Shown here: positions 1 through 9,371 of the stretch, piece after piece
Numbering within the stretch: position 1 is the stretch's first letter
Layout: each line of letters opens with the position of its first letter
Assembly: GCA_937146725.1 (NCBI GenBank)
Contig: CAKZRU010000045.1
Span: 1-57,384 of the forward strand
Direction: 5' to 3'
DNA from: an uncultured Myxococcales bacterium
Lineage (GTDB): Bacteria; Myxococcota_A; Bradymonadia; UBA7976; VGTA01
DNA: 57,384 nt
Translations under genes and position numbers: made by a program
Notes under the pieces: generated by a model
Seen by the model: the letters and a program-made list of their open reading frames with translations, nothing else
The model's database searches: none
What the model was told of the DNA's origin: nothing

Positions 1-75
1 TCCGCTTGGGGCTCTTCCGCTTGGGGCTCTTCCGCTTGGGGCTCTTCCGCTTGGGGCTCTTCCGCTTGGGGCTCT
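1..75. repeat. 15-bp tandem repeat, five copies (encodes EEPQA)
   Basis: The unit TCCGCTTGGGGCTCT is repeated five times without a mismatch (1-15, 16-30, 31-45, 46-60, 61-75) and may continue beyond the edge. It is in frame with the minus-strand exported protein and encodes EEPQA. Perfect identity points to recent slippage or expansion. Confidence 0.95.
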
Positions 76-290
76 TCAATTGTGACTGTTGTTGCCTCAG
101 GGGTAGAGTCTACAACAAGTCCTTCTTCGGCCAGAATTTGAGCAAGCTCATCCTCGCTTAAAGCAGTTTCATCTGCTTCAGTGACTTCAACAGGATCATC
201 TTCGAATTCAGTATCATCAGCCCATACTGTTTGAAGGCTGAACATACTCATGAGAGTGAGCACTGATAACAAGCGTATTGTGTATTTCAT
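1..290 (-). CDS. Exported acidic repeat protein (N-terminus only, truncated by window edge)
   Basis: The first 96 codons of a gene that runs off the left edge. The ATG at 288-290 follows an AGGAG-like site about 11 bases upstream. Residues 1-24 look like a Sec signal peptide (MKYTIRLL..., hydrophobic core, VWA before DDTEFEDD). The mature part is strongly acidic, and residues 72-96 are five perfect EEPQA repeats that continue to the edge. The rest of the protein, including any folded domain, is outside the window, so no function can be given. It is followed on the same strand by no gene inside the window; the neighbour upstream (385-1557) is also exported. Confidence 0.8.
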   Translation of the reverse strand, partial: MKYTIRLLSVLTLMSMFSLQTVWADDTEFEDDPVEVTEADETALSEDELAQILAEEGLVVDSTPEATTVTIEEPQAEEPQAEEPQAEEPQAEEPQA

Positions 291-384
291 TAGGTACAAT
301 TACTCCTAAAAGTATTTGGTATTATTTTGCTAATACCAATCATAAACATCTAGTGATTACATCATTATGATGTACTTGATTTAT

Positions 385-1557
385 TTAATATGGTGCACAA
401 ACTTCTGCCGAACTTGGTCGAGATGAAGATGAACCTATAAAACGTTCACGTTGGTCATCTACTGTTTCTGGCAGGTCTGCGCAATGTCCATTTTGCTCGG
501 CTGACTTTGGTACGCAGATGCCCACTTCTTCTTGCGCATGTGGATCAGCGATACAAAAGGTCTGAGCTTTGTTGAGTACATCAGGGCAACCGCCCTCACA
601 AGCTAAAGAGCAGAAACCGGCGGGATGACAGAACCCTTTTTGGCTTCCCGCATAAAAGTCACAATCTCTTTGGCAACCACATGGATCACCAATAAATGCT
701 CTTTCGCTATTGTAGAAGCACTTGTTAAGCTCTTCCGCCGACCATTCTTGGTTTAAGTCATCACTCAAAGCAGCAGATGCCGATAAATCTGCCTCGTTAT
801 ATGCTTGTATTAAGCCATGTTCTTTCATGAAGCGAGTAAACTTACGAGTGATATTCCAAGCCAGCCAATTACCACCTCGTCCTCTAAGTACCCAAGGCGT
901 ATAGGCATACATGGCAGCTGTTGCATGGTTGGCAGGTCTTACCCACAGAGGATCAAGGGTTTGTCTTGATTTGCCCGCTTTCCATAAACCTGTACCTAAG
1001 CGAGATTGATCAAAAAGGCCTCTTAATGTATCACCGGCACATGCTAATTGATTCTCAAAACCTTTAAATTGAGCAGAGCAAGCTTGACCATCATGACACC
1101 CACATCCTAAAGCGGCATCAGAGATGCGGCTTGAGGGGGGTTCCGTTCTGCTGACTAAGCTTTGCTCCACCTGCATTCTAGTTAAAAGAAGTATGGGATT
1201 GACTCCTTTTTTATGCGCTTGCTCTACAATAATCTCAGCAACCGATTTACCGTTTACTGAAAAGTCCGCAAGCCAACTTCGCACGCCATATGGCGTATTC
1301 TCAAAGAAATGCTGTAAATGTTCAACACTCAGTTCGCCGGTATTTAAGAAAAATAGATCGCTCATCAGCCATTCTTGGTCGAAGCGATCGGTTAAACCAT
1401 CACTTTTACCATCGCCCCCTTGAGCGGGCTCTAAATCAAAAGCGACCGGGTGAACAGCTTCACTGGGATCATCAATATAGGCTTCCGAACAAGCAATGAT
1501 AGCTAAAAGAGAGCCAAGATACAGACACTGACGAAATAAAAGATTAAATCTAAGCAC
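385..1557 (-). CDS. Cys-rich lipoprotein with possible muramidase/transglycosylase-like domain
   Basis: 390 residues. The start is a GTG preceded by an almost perfect Shine-Dalgarno sequence (AAGGAGGT), which fixes it. The N-terminus has a hydrophobic stretch ending in a lipobox-like IIAC at about residue 23, so it is probably a lipoprotein. The middle (about 60-245) has the feel of a lysozyme-like or glucosaminidase-like fold: 'NPILLLTRMQVEQSL' with a Glu in the usual helix, followed by a segment with four closely spaced Cys and later Trp/Tyr-rich helices ('AAMYAYTPWV'). The C-terminal third carries many Cys pairs (CGCQRDC, CSLACEGGC), likely disulfide-bonded. The enzyme assignment is an inference from pattern only; a purely structural role is possible. 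Confidence 0.6.
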   Translation of the reverse strand: MLRFNLLFRQCLYLGSLLAIIACSEAYIDDPSEAVHPVAFDLEPAQGGDGKSDGLTDRFDQEWLMSDLFFLNTGELSVEHLQHFFENTPYGVRSWLADFSVNGKSVAEIIVEQAHKKGVNPILLLTRMQVEQSLVSRTEPPSSRISDAALGCGCHDGQACSAQFKGFENQLACAGDTLRGLFDQSRLGTGLWKAGKSRQTLDPLWVRPANHATAAMYAYTPWVLRGRGGNWLAWNITRKFTRFMKEHGLIQAYNEADLSASAALSDDLNQEWSAEELNKCFYNSERAFIGDPCGCQRDCDFYAGSQKGFCHPAGFCSLACEGGCPDVLNKAQTFCIADPHAQEEVGICVPKSAEQNGHCADLPETVDDQRERFIGSSSSRPSSAEVCAPY

Positions 1558-1653
1558 TGATGACCTCCTTGTTGTGGTTGGTCAAGTATAGGCCTCTGAT
1601 TTAATCGATTTCAAGCATATTACTTTATTTTACATATTTTTTATCTCTGTACT

Positions 1654-3657
1654 TTAACGATATTTGCTTGCTTCTGATTTGGAAAGCTTAACGATATATT
1701 CGCCTGAACTTTCTGGAAAACGATCTCGATATGCTTGTAATGCTTGTTGAGCAAGAGACTTACTTGCATAAGGTCCAACTCTGACTCGATGCACCATTTG
1801 ATCATTTTCTTGTTTAATACTCAGAACATATACGGGAAAACGCTCTTTTTCGATTTGAGTTCTTATTTTTTCTGCATCTTTTAAACGATAAGATGCCTTC
1901 ACTTGCACCGCATAAGAACGTTTACCATCACTTGTACTTGCTACTGAAGATTGAGCGACCGGTTTGGCGAGGTTTACGGTTTGTTCTTTGGAGCTAGCAA
2001 CTGTGGGAGCTTGGCGGCTTGAGTCAACCTTGAAGATTTCTTGCGGCCCATCAACAATTCTAAAGTCAACTCGTCGATTTAAAGCCCGACCTTCATCAGT
2101 GTCATTAGAAGCGATCGGGCTTTGATCTCCATAGCCGGCGCTTTCTAAACGTCTAAGTTCTACGCCCAAACCGACCAAGTGCATCTTCACTGCATCAGCA
2201 CGCTCTTGGGAAAGCTTTAAGTTAAACTTAACCCCACCGGTATCATCTGTGTGTCCCTCAATGCGTACCTTTTTGATCTGTTGCTGTTGCTTAATTAATT
2301 TAGCGACTTGCTCTAGAATACCAAAGCTACGTCTTAAAATGATTGATTCATTGTGCTTAAAGAAAATCTTTTCGCTTAGACCAATTAACTCACCTTCAAC
2401 TTGCACAGCTTCTTGACGATCTGGACAGCCGTCAGTGTCATTCACTTGATTAAAAGTTTCAGCCTGATTTGGGCAACGGTCCATAGTATCCGGAATCCCA
2501 TCGCGGTCATTATCTAGCTCAGGACATCCATCTTCATCTTGGAATTGATCCATATCTTCTGGCTGTTGCGGACAACGGTCGACTTCATCTTTAATCCCGT
2601 CACGATCAACATCATCTTCAGGGCAACCATCAAAGTCCTCAATGCCATCTCGATCTTCCGGCTGTTGAGGACAACGGTCAACGATATCAATGAGTCCATC
2701 ATGATCGTTATCGGTCATCGGCATCCCCCCACCACTGCTTTTTTGTGGTGTATAGGTGATACCACCTAGCACACGTAAGCCAACACTACTAAAGTCGCCA
2801 CCTAAACCGGTGCCAATCCCAAAGTGAGCGTTAAACATGCTTTTGCGAGTGGAACGCAAAGCAATTAAAGCTTCAATAGGTGAGCGATTAAAGTCCATAA
2901 AACGCTGAAAGGCTTCAGCACTTAGTTCTAGGTCTTTGGCGACTTGATAACCCAAGCCAAAACCCCAAGTTGGACCACTGCTGACATCAAGATCAGTAAG
3001 TGTATCAAAATCACCTCTTAAAGGTCGTATTCTATATCCTAAATTAAGTGCAATACGGGCCTTACTAAACAAATACTCCATAGCCAAATTGAGGTGACTT
3101 GAAAAATTACGTCTAACATAACTTCGTTTTTCGAGTTCACGATCTTGGTTTCCGGTCGGTAAGATGCTCATAAAATTCAAGGCAAGTCCAAAGCCTTGAT
3201 CATCTTTAGGTTTTAAGATCACAAACTTAGGGTTAATCCTAAGATCGCCTAGACCCTGTGCATCATCTACTGGGAAATTACCATTTACGCCCGGTGTAAA
3301 GCTATAGGGTAAGGCAATACCAAGTTCGACTTGATCATGAATCGCAAAAGCTGCGACCAACTCAGCTGTTGTAATATATCTGACTAAAACTTCTTTGACC
3401 TGACCTTGCTCAATCAACAATAAGGGATCTCGGCCATAATGCGCATAGGCACTTAAGTTCCATTCGCCTGCTTTTAGGCTTCGCGTACCCTCAACTTGAA
3501 TAAAGCTGAGTTGACCATGGGTAGGCTGTAAAAACTGTAAGTCTTGTGCATAACTTGCAGTAGATGCAACTAGTGTTGCTATACTCACAAGCCCCAGCAC
3601 CAAGCTCAGCAGTCGTTGGACATAAGTATTCAAATTAATTCTCATTTCTAATGACAT
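1654..3657 (-). CDS. OmpA-family outer membrane protein with TSP3 repeats and C-terminal SPOR domain
   Basis: 667 residues. A signal peptide (about 1-37, ending SYA|Q) is followed by a probable eight-strand-like barrel (about 40-305). Residues 315-413 hold three or more thrombospondin type-3 calcium-binding repeats of the pattern DxDxDGxxDxxDxCP. Residues 430-535 are an OmpA/MotB peptidoglycan-binding domain with the signatures 'IEGHTDD', 'LSQERADAV' and 'NRRVDFRI'. Residues 579-660 fit a SPOR domain ('YAVQVKASYRLKDAE', 'HRVRVGPYASK'), which binds denuded glycan strands at division sites. OmpA plus TSP3 is common in Myxococcota; adding a SPOR domain gives two different peptidoglycan-binding modules in one protein. 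A second in-frame ATG at codon 5 is also possible as start; neither has a strong Shine-Dalgarno site. It lies 22 bases downstream of the giant PKD protein. Confidence 0.9.
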   Translation of the reverse strand: MSLEMRINLNTYVQRLLSLVLGLVSIATLVASTASYAQDLQFLQPTHGQLSFIQVEGTRSLKAGEWNLSAYAHYGRDPLLLIEQGQVKEVLVRYITTAELVAAFAIHDQVELGIALPYSFTPGVNGNFPVDDAQGLGDLRINPKFVILKPKDDQGFGLALNFMSILPTGNQDRELEKRSYVRRNFSSHLNLAMEYLFSKARIALNLGYRIRPLRGDFDTLTDLDVSSGPTWGFGLGYQVAKDLELSAEAFQRFMDFNRSPIEALIALRSTRKSMFNAHFGIGTGLGGDFSSVGLRVLGGITYTPQKSSGGGMPMTDNDHDGLIDIVDRCPQQPEDRDGIEDFDGCPEDDVDRDGIKDEVDRCPQQPEDMDQFQDEDGCPELDNDRDGIPDTMDRCPNQAETFNQVNDTDGCPDRQEAVQVEGELIGLSEKIFFKHNESIILRRSFGILEQVAKLIKQQQQIKKVRIEGHTDDTGGVKFNLKLSQERADAVKMHLVGLGVELRRLESAGYGDQSPIASNDTDEGRALNRRVDFRIVDGPQEIFKVDSSRQAPTVASSKEQTVNLAKPVAQSSVASTSDGKRSYAVQVKASYRLKDAEKIRTQIEKERFPVYVLSIKQENDQMVHRVRVGPYASKSLAQQALQAYRDRFPESSGEYIVKLSKSEASKYR

Positions 3658-3679
3658 TGATTATTTTACCCAAAAATAC

Positions 3680-6600
3680 TTATGACCGAACTTTGGCGTA
3701 CTGTTTGACTCGAACCAGCACTAGTGCAGATAAAAGCAGTAAGAAGGCAAAGCCATTGCTTCCCCGCCGACTTTGATCACAGCTTGATGTTGCATAACCA
3801 CCACCCGCAAAACTGCGGTCTTCGGAAGGCATATACTCATCTTCAAGACTTACTGAGTCACCTTGATTCATGGAATCATTACCTGAGTTCACATCGGAAC
3901 TTGCACCGGTACCATTGCCATCAATGCTACTTGCACCACCAACGCGAACAGTTAACCAATAACTTTGCTCTGTGCGCCCACCATCAGGCACCCAAGTACC
4001 CTCATCACTCATTTCAGTGTTATGATGTCCGTCTTCTGCGATTAATACAATTCGAATCGGACCTTCGGCTTGGTCGCTTGGTACACTCCACATCACATCC
4101 CAAGTACGATCACTTGTTCTAGCAATGACTTCCATACCTTCCGGTGCCTCACCAAGTGATAAAATCAGTTGATCGGTGAGACCAGCATCATCAAGGCGCA
4201 CTTCATAAACATATTCTTCGCCTGGTGCGACCACCTCTACCGGATCAGAAATGAAGCTTGGTGCAAGGTTAGAAATATGCGCTTGGATTTGTGAAACTCG
4301 TGGCTGACGCTCATCTTGATTACTCACGGTCACTAAGTAAATTCCATCATCAGCATAACGATGTCCGGCCTCAGCCCCCCAGCGAGTAAAGCCATCACCA
4401 AAGTCCCATAGCCAGTCCATATCAGTAGCTTCTTCGCGCTCACAAGCGGTTGGATCAACCTTTGCTTCAAGAGTGACCAAAGCCGGATCAACACGGAAAA
4501 CAACACAGCGACCTTCTTCGCCTAGCACATGATCATCAGCAATGGCTGATTGATTCCATGGACTCAACTCATAAGTAATCGTTTGCTCACTTGAATTGCC
4601 CGACCAAGGATCGGTCACCTTGATCGTAATATCATAAGTATTGGCTTCTGGATAAGTATGGAAGGCCAAAGGATCTAACTGAGCTTCGATATCCCAAGTG
4701 GCATCGCTTTCAAAGTCAAAGTCATAGGTTAAGCCATCGGGAGAGTCAGCATCTTCAGCTGTTACACTCACCAAAACTTCACCACCAACTGTTTGTGAAA
4801 TTGAGATTTCTTCGATCATCGTTGCGTGATCTTCTATCAGGGCCTCAAAGCTTTGTTCACTGGTCAAGCCGCGTTGATCTGTTACCTTTACCATGCCAGA
4901 ATATGGTGTACTTTGGTTATATGCATAAGTGCGATCACCTTCGCCACCGGGAAGGCTTGAATATGAAGCTTCACCACCCATAAGTAATTCTTCTTCATTG
5001 CCCCAAATGATTTCATAGCTCAGTGGACCACCTTCTGGGTCATGTGCTTCCACTAAAATATGAGCTCGTCCTCTTGGCTGATAAGATAAAGTAACCGCGG
5101 TGATTACGGGTGGAAGTTCTTCGGCGACCACGACTGTTGTCTCCGCCATTACACCTGACCAAGGATCAAGCACCCCAATACGGACATTATATTCATTTGC
5201 ATCCGGATAAGTATACGAAGCAGAATTATCTACATTATCTTCACTTTCCCAAGTACCATCGCCATTAAAGTCCCAATAATATCTTAAGCTTAGACTATCA
5301 AGATCGGTGGCTTGAACAGTGAAGAAACGAGCCCCATCAGCAAGGCGATTTTGCTGAACTCGAGAAATAATTGTGGGCTCATCTACAAGTGATAACTGAG
5401 AGAATTCAGTAGTGGTTTGTCCACTTGGGTCACTAGCGGTTACAGTCAAATTGTAAGTGTTTTCACTATAAGGCAAGGTTCTAGAAATAGAACCACCAAA
5501 GACACGTTCAGTGCGCCCATCACCCCAATCGAGGTTAATTGTCAAAGGCTCACCCTCGGGATCACGAGCTTCAATCGCTACGGTTGTTTGTCCACCTGGT
5601 CGAACTGTCGGAGTAATACTGTCAATAATGGGAGGTAGGTTTTCCTCAGGCTCAAATACAATAGTGAATTCATGACTAGTTTCACCGCCTCGGCCATCCC
5701 AAGCAGTCACTGTTGGACGGTATGTTGTGTATACATCACTAGGATAATTATGGATAAAGATACCACCACGATTTGTTTGTGGCTCAGAGCCATCACCCGC
5801 ATCAAAGGTGTATCGTACAGTATCTTCATCAGGATCAACCGCAGAAGTCACAAAGGTTACTGTCCAACCATCATCTAAAGTGGCTAATTGCTCAAAAACA
5901 GGCGCTTGGTTAGCAACAATCACATCGATTTCGACTGTTGAGGTCAAACCAGCATCATCGGTGATTGTAATACTCGCTGGAATGCTATCTATATCAGGGC
6001 CCGAATAGGTAAAGCTGTAGTTATTTTGAGCTGTACTATCAGCCTCAGGCACTCCGTCACTGTTAATATCAAAGGTGTATACTAAGCGATCAGACTTGTA
6101 TGGAATACTGATTGCATAAGGAGCGGGTGGAGCCGACTGATCTCCTTCGTCATCAATGGCCCAAGCATATGCAGTACCTACATAACCATCAGGTAGTTCA
6201 AACATTGGTGTGCCATTAGGTAGCTCATCTTGGCTGAGGCTAAACATGGCCTCATCAAAGCTATCCAAACCGACATAAGTCGTAAAGTCATCATCAATAT
6301 CATTTGCAATCGGACGAGCCACTGCTTCTACAACATGCACAACTTCGGCAATAACGGTAATACGATAACGACCATTTCCCTCAGGAACCGCTTCTGCTCG
6401 AATCACACGTGGTGGTTTTTCGGTGATCAGTAAATCACCCCAGCTTGCTACCGGTGGTAGATTTGGAATAAGGAACTCAATAAAGTCCTCTGAGCTTAAT
6501 CCACCACTATCGGTAGCGATGACTTTTACGATATCGGTGCGAGTGCCTTCACCTGATGGCTTATAATTAAAGGTAGGTCCCATATCATTTGGTTTATCGT

Positions 6601-9262
6601 CATAGGCCGGATCAGTGGTAATGACCCCTTCACCTTGCACTAAAATATATTCATAAGTGATCCCCAATGCACCCTCAGGATCCTTAGTACCACCCAAATC
6701 TACATCAATTCCGTCAAGCTCACTACCACCACCGGTACCTCCGCCGCTACCACCGCCAGAGCCACCACCTACTGTGTATGTGCCACAATCTTCTTCATCA
6801 ACAGCATCTGGACCGCATAAGTCAATGTCAGGTGGCTCGCTGTTAAGAAGCAGGCGAACACTCGCACTGCCCACAGCACACTTTGAGCAATCACGACCAT
6901 CAAAGGCATCAACACATTCATTGGTCCATTGTCCATCATCACAGACTCTGATTGGAATAGAGATTAAATCACCAATCGCTGCATTTGGTGTGACGGTGAA
7001 GCTTACTGCTTGGTTTGTCCCATCTTCACCTTCATCATCAAAATCACCATCTTGATTCAAGTCAAAGTGAATTGAAATGATAGAGTCAGCAATACCTGCT
7101 GGGCGATTATTATCACCCGGAAAGGGGACTTGTGTGGCATCAACATCATAAGATGCACGACCATCAAGTGTAATCACACTGTTGGCGTATCCTGAATAAG
7201 TCACAGTTGGACCATCGGGGTGAGATACCACTGTGGGCGGATTATTTTGCTTGGAAACCACAACTTTGACCGAGTCAACATCATCAACATGACGACCTTG
7301 AGTATCGGTGACTCTTAAGCGAACATTGTATAGCTCTTCCTCACCCCAATCGATATCTGGGCTAAAAGAAAAATCGAACTGCTCAAAGGGATCAATCGTT
7401 TCAAAGTCCCAAACGATTTCATCCTCATCAACAAGGCCGTTACCATTTAGGTCTTCATTACAGCGTTCACCTTGATCATCACAGTCACCATCGCCATTTT
7501 GGTCAGTACAACCATTAGCCCCATTTTGGCAAATAGGATAGTTGGGCTGAACATGGTCAATCACATTCCACTTATAATTAAAGATATTTACACTTGGATC
7601 TAAGGTATATGACCAACTGTGATCAAAAGTGACCACACCACCAGGGCTGATAAACTCGGGGAAGGCACGAGCATAAGCCCATACCTCAAGCCATGTTTGT
7701 ACGATTTGGATAATTAAACCGGTGCGCTCGTTAGTACCGATATAAGTGCCCCAGCTCCAATTTCCTGCCCAATTCCAATATCCTGAACTATGTTGGCGAG
7801 CACCTGTGTCACTGCGATGCGTGGTATATCCTGTTACAAAGTAATCAATAAAACTCTTTGACCAATCTCTACCATTGGGTAAAAACTTGACCTCGGGAAC
7901 AAAGGACCGAAGCCCTTTAGTGGTTGCATAAATATAATAGAGTCCCCAGTGACTTGGGTCATTTTCAAACCAGTTTTGTGCAGCATTAATTGAGGCCTGA
8001 GTCTGACCCGCACCACTATTAACTTGGTCTTCGGTCCAACCATAACCTACAAGTGCGTTTCCAGATAACTTTGGCCCACCACCGTGATAGCTACAGTTAC
8101 CACTTGGACAGTATGAGCTCAGCCAAGAACGATGCGTATTTTTAGCCCAATCATACGTTTCAATATCATATTTTCTTTCAAGCAACCTTAAGGCCTCTGG
8201 GGCCCATCCGGTGGTTGAGGCATCAGTGGTTGATGCACCACCACAAGAGTAATACCAACCACCATTGCCGGTCATACAGCGAATTATTCCATCCGCTAAA
8301 TCTTGGCCAATATCTTTTAGAGTTCGGTTAAAGGTACCACTTGTCCCCGCTTGGGAGACATAGTTTGGATCGCCAAAATTAGCTAAGGGCTCAACCCAAG
8401 CTGTTGACTCATAACTAGACCAGTGACTCGAACTGATCCCATGCGCTCCGGTAAATTGCAGACCATAACCCGACCGACCGGCATTGCTATCATCGGCAAA
8501 GCCAACCCCTACATATGACATCGTGTCCATCATCGCATGCAAACCGCATTGGGTGAGGTGACGATAGTACGGGTCATCATCACGACCGGCTCCATGACCA
8601 TGTCCTCTGCGCAAAAAGGCATTGAGGGCGTGTCCGGTGGCATACAGCTTTTTGGTGCCTGGTACAGTACAGGTATGCACACTATGCCCTGAGGCATCAG
8701 CCGCACTATGCACCGCAGTGTTGAACAAATACCAAAGGCCTCTGTCGACAGCGCGGTCAGAAACAACTTGTCGCGTTAAATCGATGTTATCTCCGGAAGC
8801 GCATCCTGCATTAGTGGCATTATTAATATAATTTGGACACATACGGTTGACTCTGATGAGAACCGGCATGATGGCTGTCGCAACTTCTTCACCACAGGTC
8901 ACCTGCACTTTGGGATAATAAATCCGATCACCCTCGGCTTGCGGAAAGGTGACTTCTAGTGGTAATGGTGCAAAATAATTAGCTTTTGAAGTGCTACTGG
9001 CTTGTTGAAAACCCTCATTAGCATCATCATAATCACCATCACCATTCCAGTCCCAACGGTACTGATAATTAGGCGAACAAGTTCCATGTTCAGCAATAGC
9101 TTGCAGCATGGTTGGCAGTCCATTAACCGCAATATGCGGAATCTCTGGATTATCCTGTACCCATGGAACAGCTGTCACTTTAAGTGCTTGTCCATAGGAT
9201 GCAGATACCCAAAACATACTAATCAAACAAGTAAGAATCTGTTTTTTTAGAGTAATATTCAT
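3680..9262 (-). CDS. Giant PKD-repeat surface protein with alpha/alpha-toroid-like domain and MYXO-CTERM-like tail
   Basis: 1860 residues. The ATG is preceded by TTTGGAGG. A signal peptide (1-24, ASYG|Q) is followed by a PKD-like segment with 'WNGDGDYDD', then a Trp/Gly/His-rich region (about 140-540) whose pattern ('GGWYYSCGG' followed by 'TTGWAPEALRL' near 330-360) recalls the alpha/alpha toroid of squalene-cyclase-like or prenyltransferase-like proteins. From about 545 to 1760 it is a chain of PKD/Ig-like repeats ('YTFDAGDGSEP', 'WDFGDGFTRWG') with Ca-binding-type DxNxDGD motifs. A Gly/Ser linker (GGGSGGGSGGGTGGGS) lies near 830-845. The C-terminus has a Ser/Asp-rich linker, Cys1828, a hydrophobic segment and basic residues, matching the MYXO-CTERM sorting signal processed by a myxosortase. 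Likely cell-surface; substrate unknown. Confidence 0.85.
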   Translation of the reverse strand: MNITLKKQILTCLISMFWVSASYGQALKVTAVPWVQDNPEIPHIAVNGLPTMLQAIAEHGTCSPNYQYRWDWNGDGDYDDANEGFQQASSTSKANYFAPLPLEVTFPQAEGDRIYYPKVQVTCGEEVATAIMPVLIRVNRMCPNYINNATNAGCASGDNIDLTRQVVSDRAVDRGLWYLFNTAVHSAADASGHSVHTCTVPGTKKLYATGHALNAFLRRGHGHGAGRDDDPYYRHLTQCGLHAMMDTMSYVGVGFADDSNAGRSGYGLQFTGAHGISSSHWSSYESTAWVEPLANFGDPNYVSQAGTSGTFNRTLKDIGQDLADGIIRCMTGNGGWYYSCGGASTTDASTTGWAPEALRLLERKYDIETYDWAKNTHRSWLSSYCPSGNCSYHGGGPKLSGNALVGYGWTEDQVNSGAGQTQASINAAQNWFENDPSHWGLYYIYATTKGLRSFVPEVKFLPNGRDWSKSFIDYFVTGYTTHRSDTGARQHSSGYWNWAGNWSWGTYIGTNERTGLIIQIVQTWLEVWAYARAFPEFISPGGVVTFDHSWSYTLDPSVNIFNYKWNVIDHVQPNYPICQNGANGCTDQNGDGDCDDQGERCNEDLNGNGLVDEDEIVWDFETIDPFEQFDFSFSPDIDWGEEELYNVRLRVTDTQGRHVDDVDSVKVVVSKQNNPPTVVSHPDGPTVTYSGYANSVITLDGRASYDVDATQVPFPGDNNRPAGIADSIISIHFDLNQDGDFDDEGEDGTNQAVSFTVTPNAAIGDLISIPIRVCDDGQWTNECVDAFDGRDCSKCAVGSASVRLLLNSEPPDIDLCGPDAVDEEDCGTYTVGGGSGGGSGGGTGGGSELDGIDVDLGGTKDPEGALGITYEYILVQGEGVITTDPAYDDKPNDMGPTFNYKPSGEGTRTDIVKVIATDSGGLSSEDFIEFLIPNLPPVASWGDLLITEKPPRVIRAEAVPEGNGRYRITVIAEVVHVVEAVARPIANDIDDDFTTYVGLDSFDEAMFSLSQDELPNGTPMFELPDGYVGTAYAWAIDDEGDQSAPPAPYAISIPYKSDRLVYTFDINSDGVPEADSTAQNNYSFTYSGPDIDSIPASITITDDAGLTSTVEIDVIVANQAPVFEQLATLDDGWTVTFVTSAVDPDEDTVRYTFDAGDGSEPQTNRGGIFIHNYPSDVYTTYRPTVTAWDGRGGETSHEFTIVFEPEENLPPIIDSITPTVRPGGQTTVAIEARDPEGEPLTINLDWGDGRTERVFGGSISRTLPYSENTYNLTVTASDPSGQTTTEFSQLSLVDEPTIISRVQQNRLADGARFFTVQATDLDSLSLRYYWDFNGDGTWESEDNVDNSASYTYPDANEYNVRIGVLDPWSGVMAETTVVVAEELPPVITAVTLSYQPRGRAHILVEAHDPEGGPLSYEIIWGNEEELLMGGEASYSSLPGGEGDRTYAYNQSTPYSGMVKVTDQRGLTSEQSFEALIEDHATMIEEISISQTVGGEVLVSVTAEDADSPDGLTYDFDFESDATWDIEAQLDPLAFHTYPEANTYDITIKVTDPWSGNSSEQTITYELSPWNQSAIADDHVLGEEGRCVVFRVDPALVTLEAKVDPTACEREEATDMDWLWDFGDGFTRWGAEAGHRYADDGIYLVTVSNQDERQPRVSQIQAHISNLAPSFISDPVEVVAPGEEYVYEVRLDDAGLTDQLILSLGEAPEGMEVIARTSDRTWDVMWSVPSDQAEGPIRIVLIAEDGHHNTEMSDEGTWVPDGGRTEQSYWLTVRVGGASSIDGNGTGASSDVNSGNDSMNQGDSVSLEDEYMPSEDRSFAGGGYATSSCDQSRRGSNGFAFLLLLSALVLVRVKQYAKVRS

Positions 9263-9371
9263 ACTTTGGCCTCCAAATGGGAAACGTATGGAATGTTTCT
9301 GTCATAATTTAACTAGTTATAGGTAGTTTTACCCATTCATACTCTTAGTCTTGCTGAACTCAAACCGTAGC

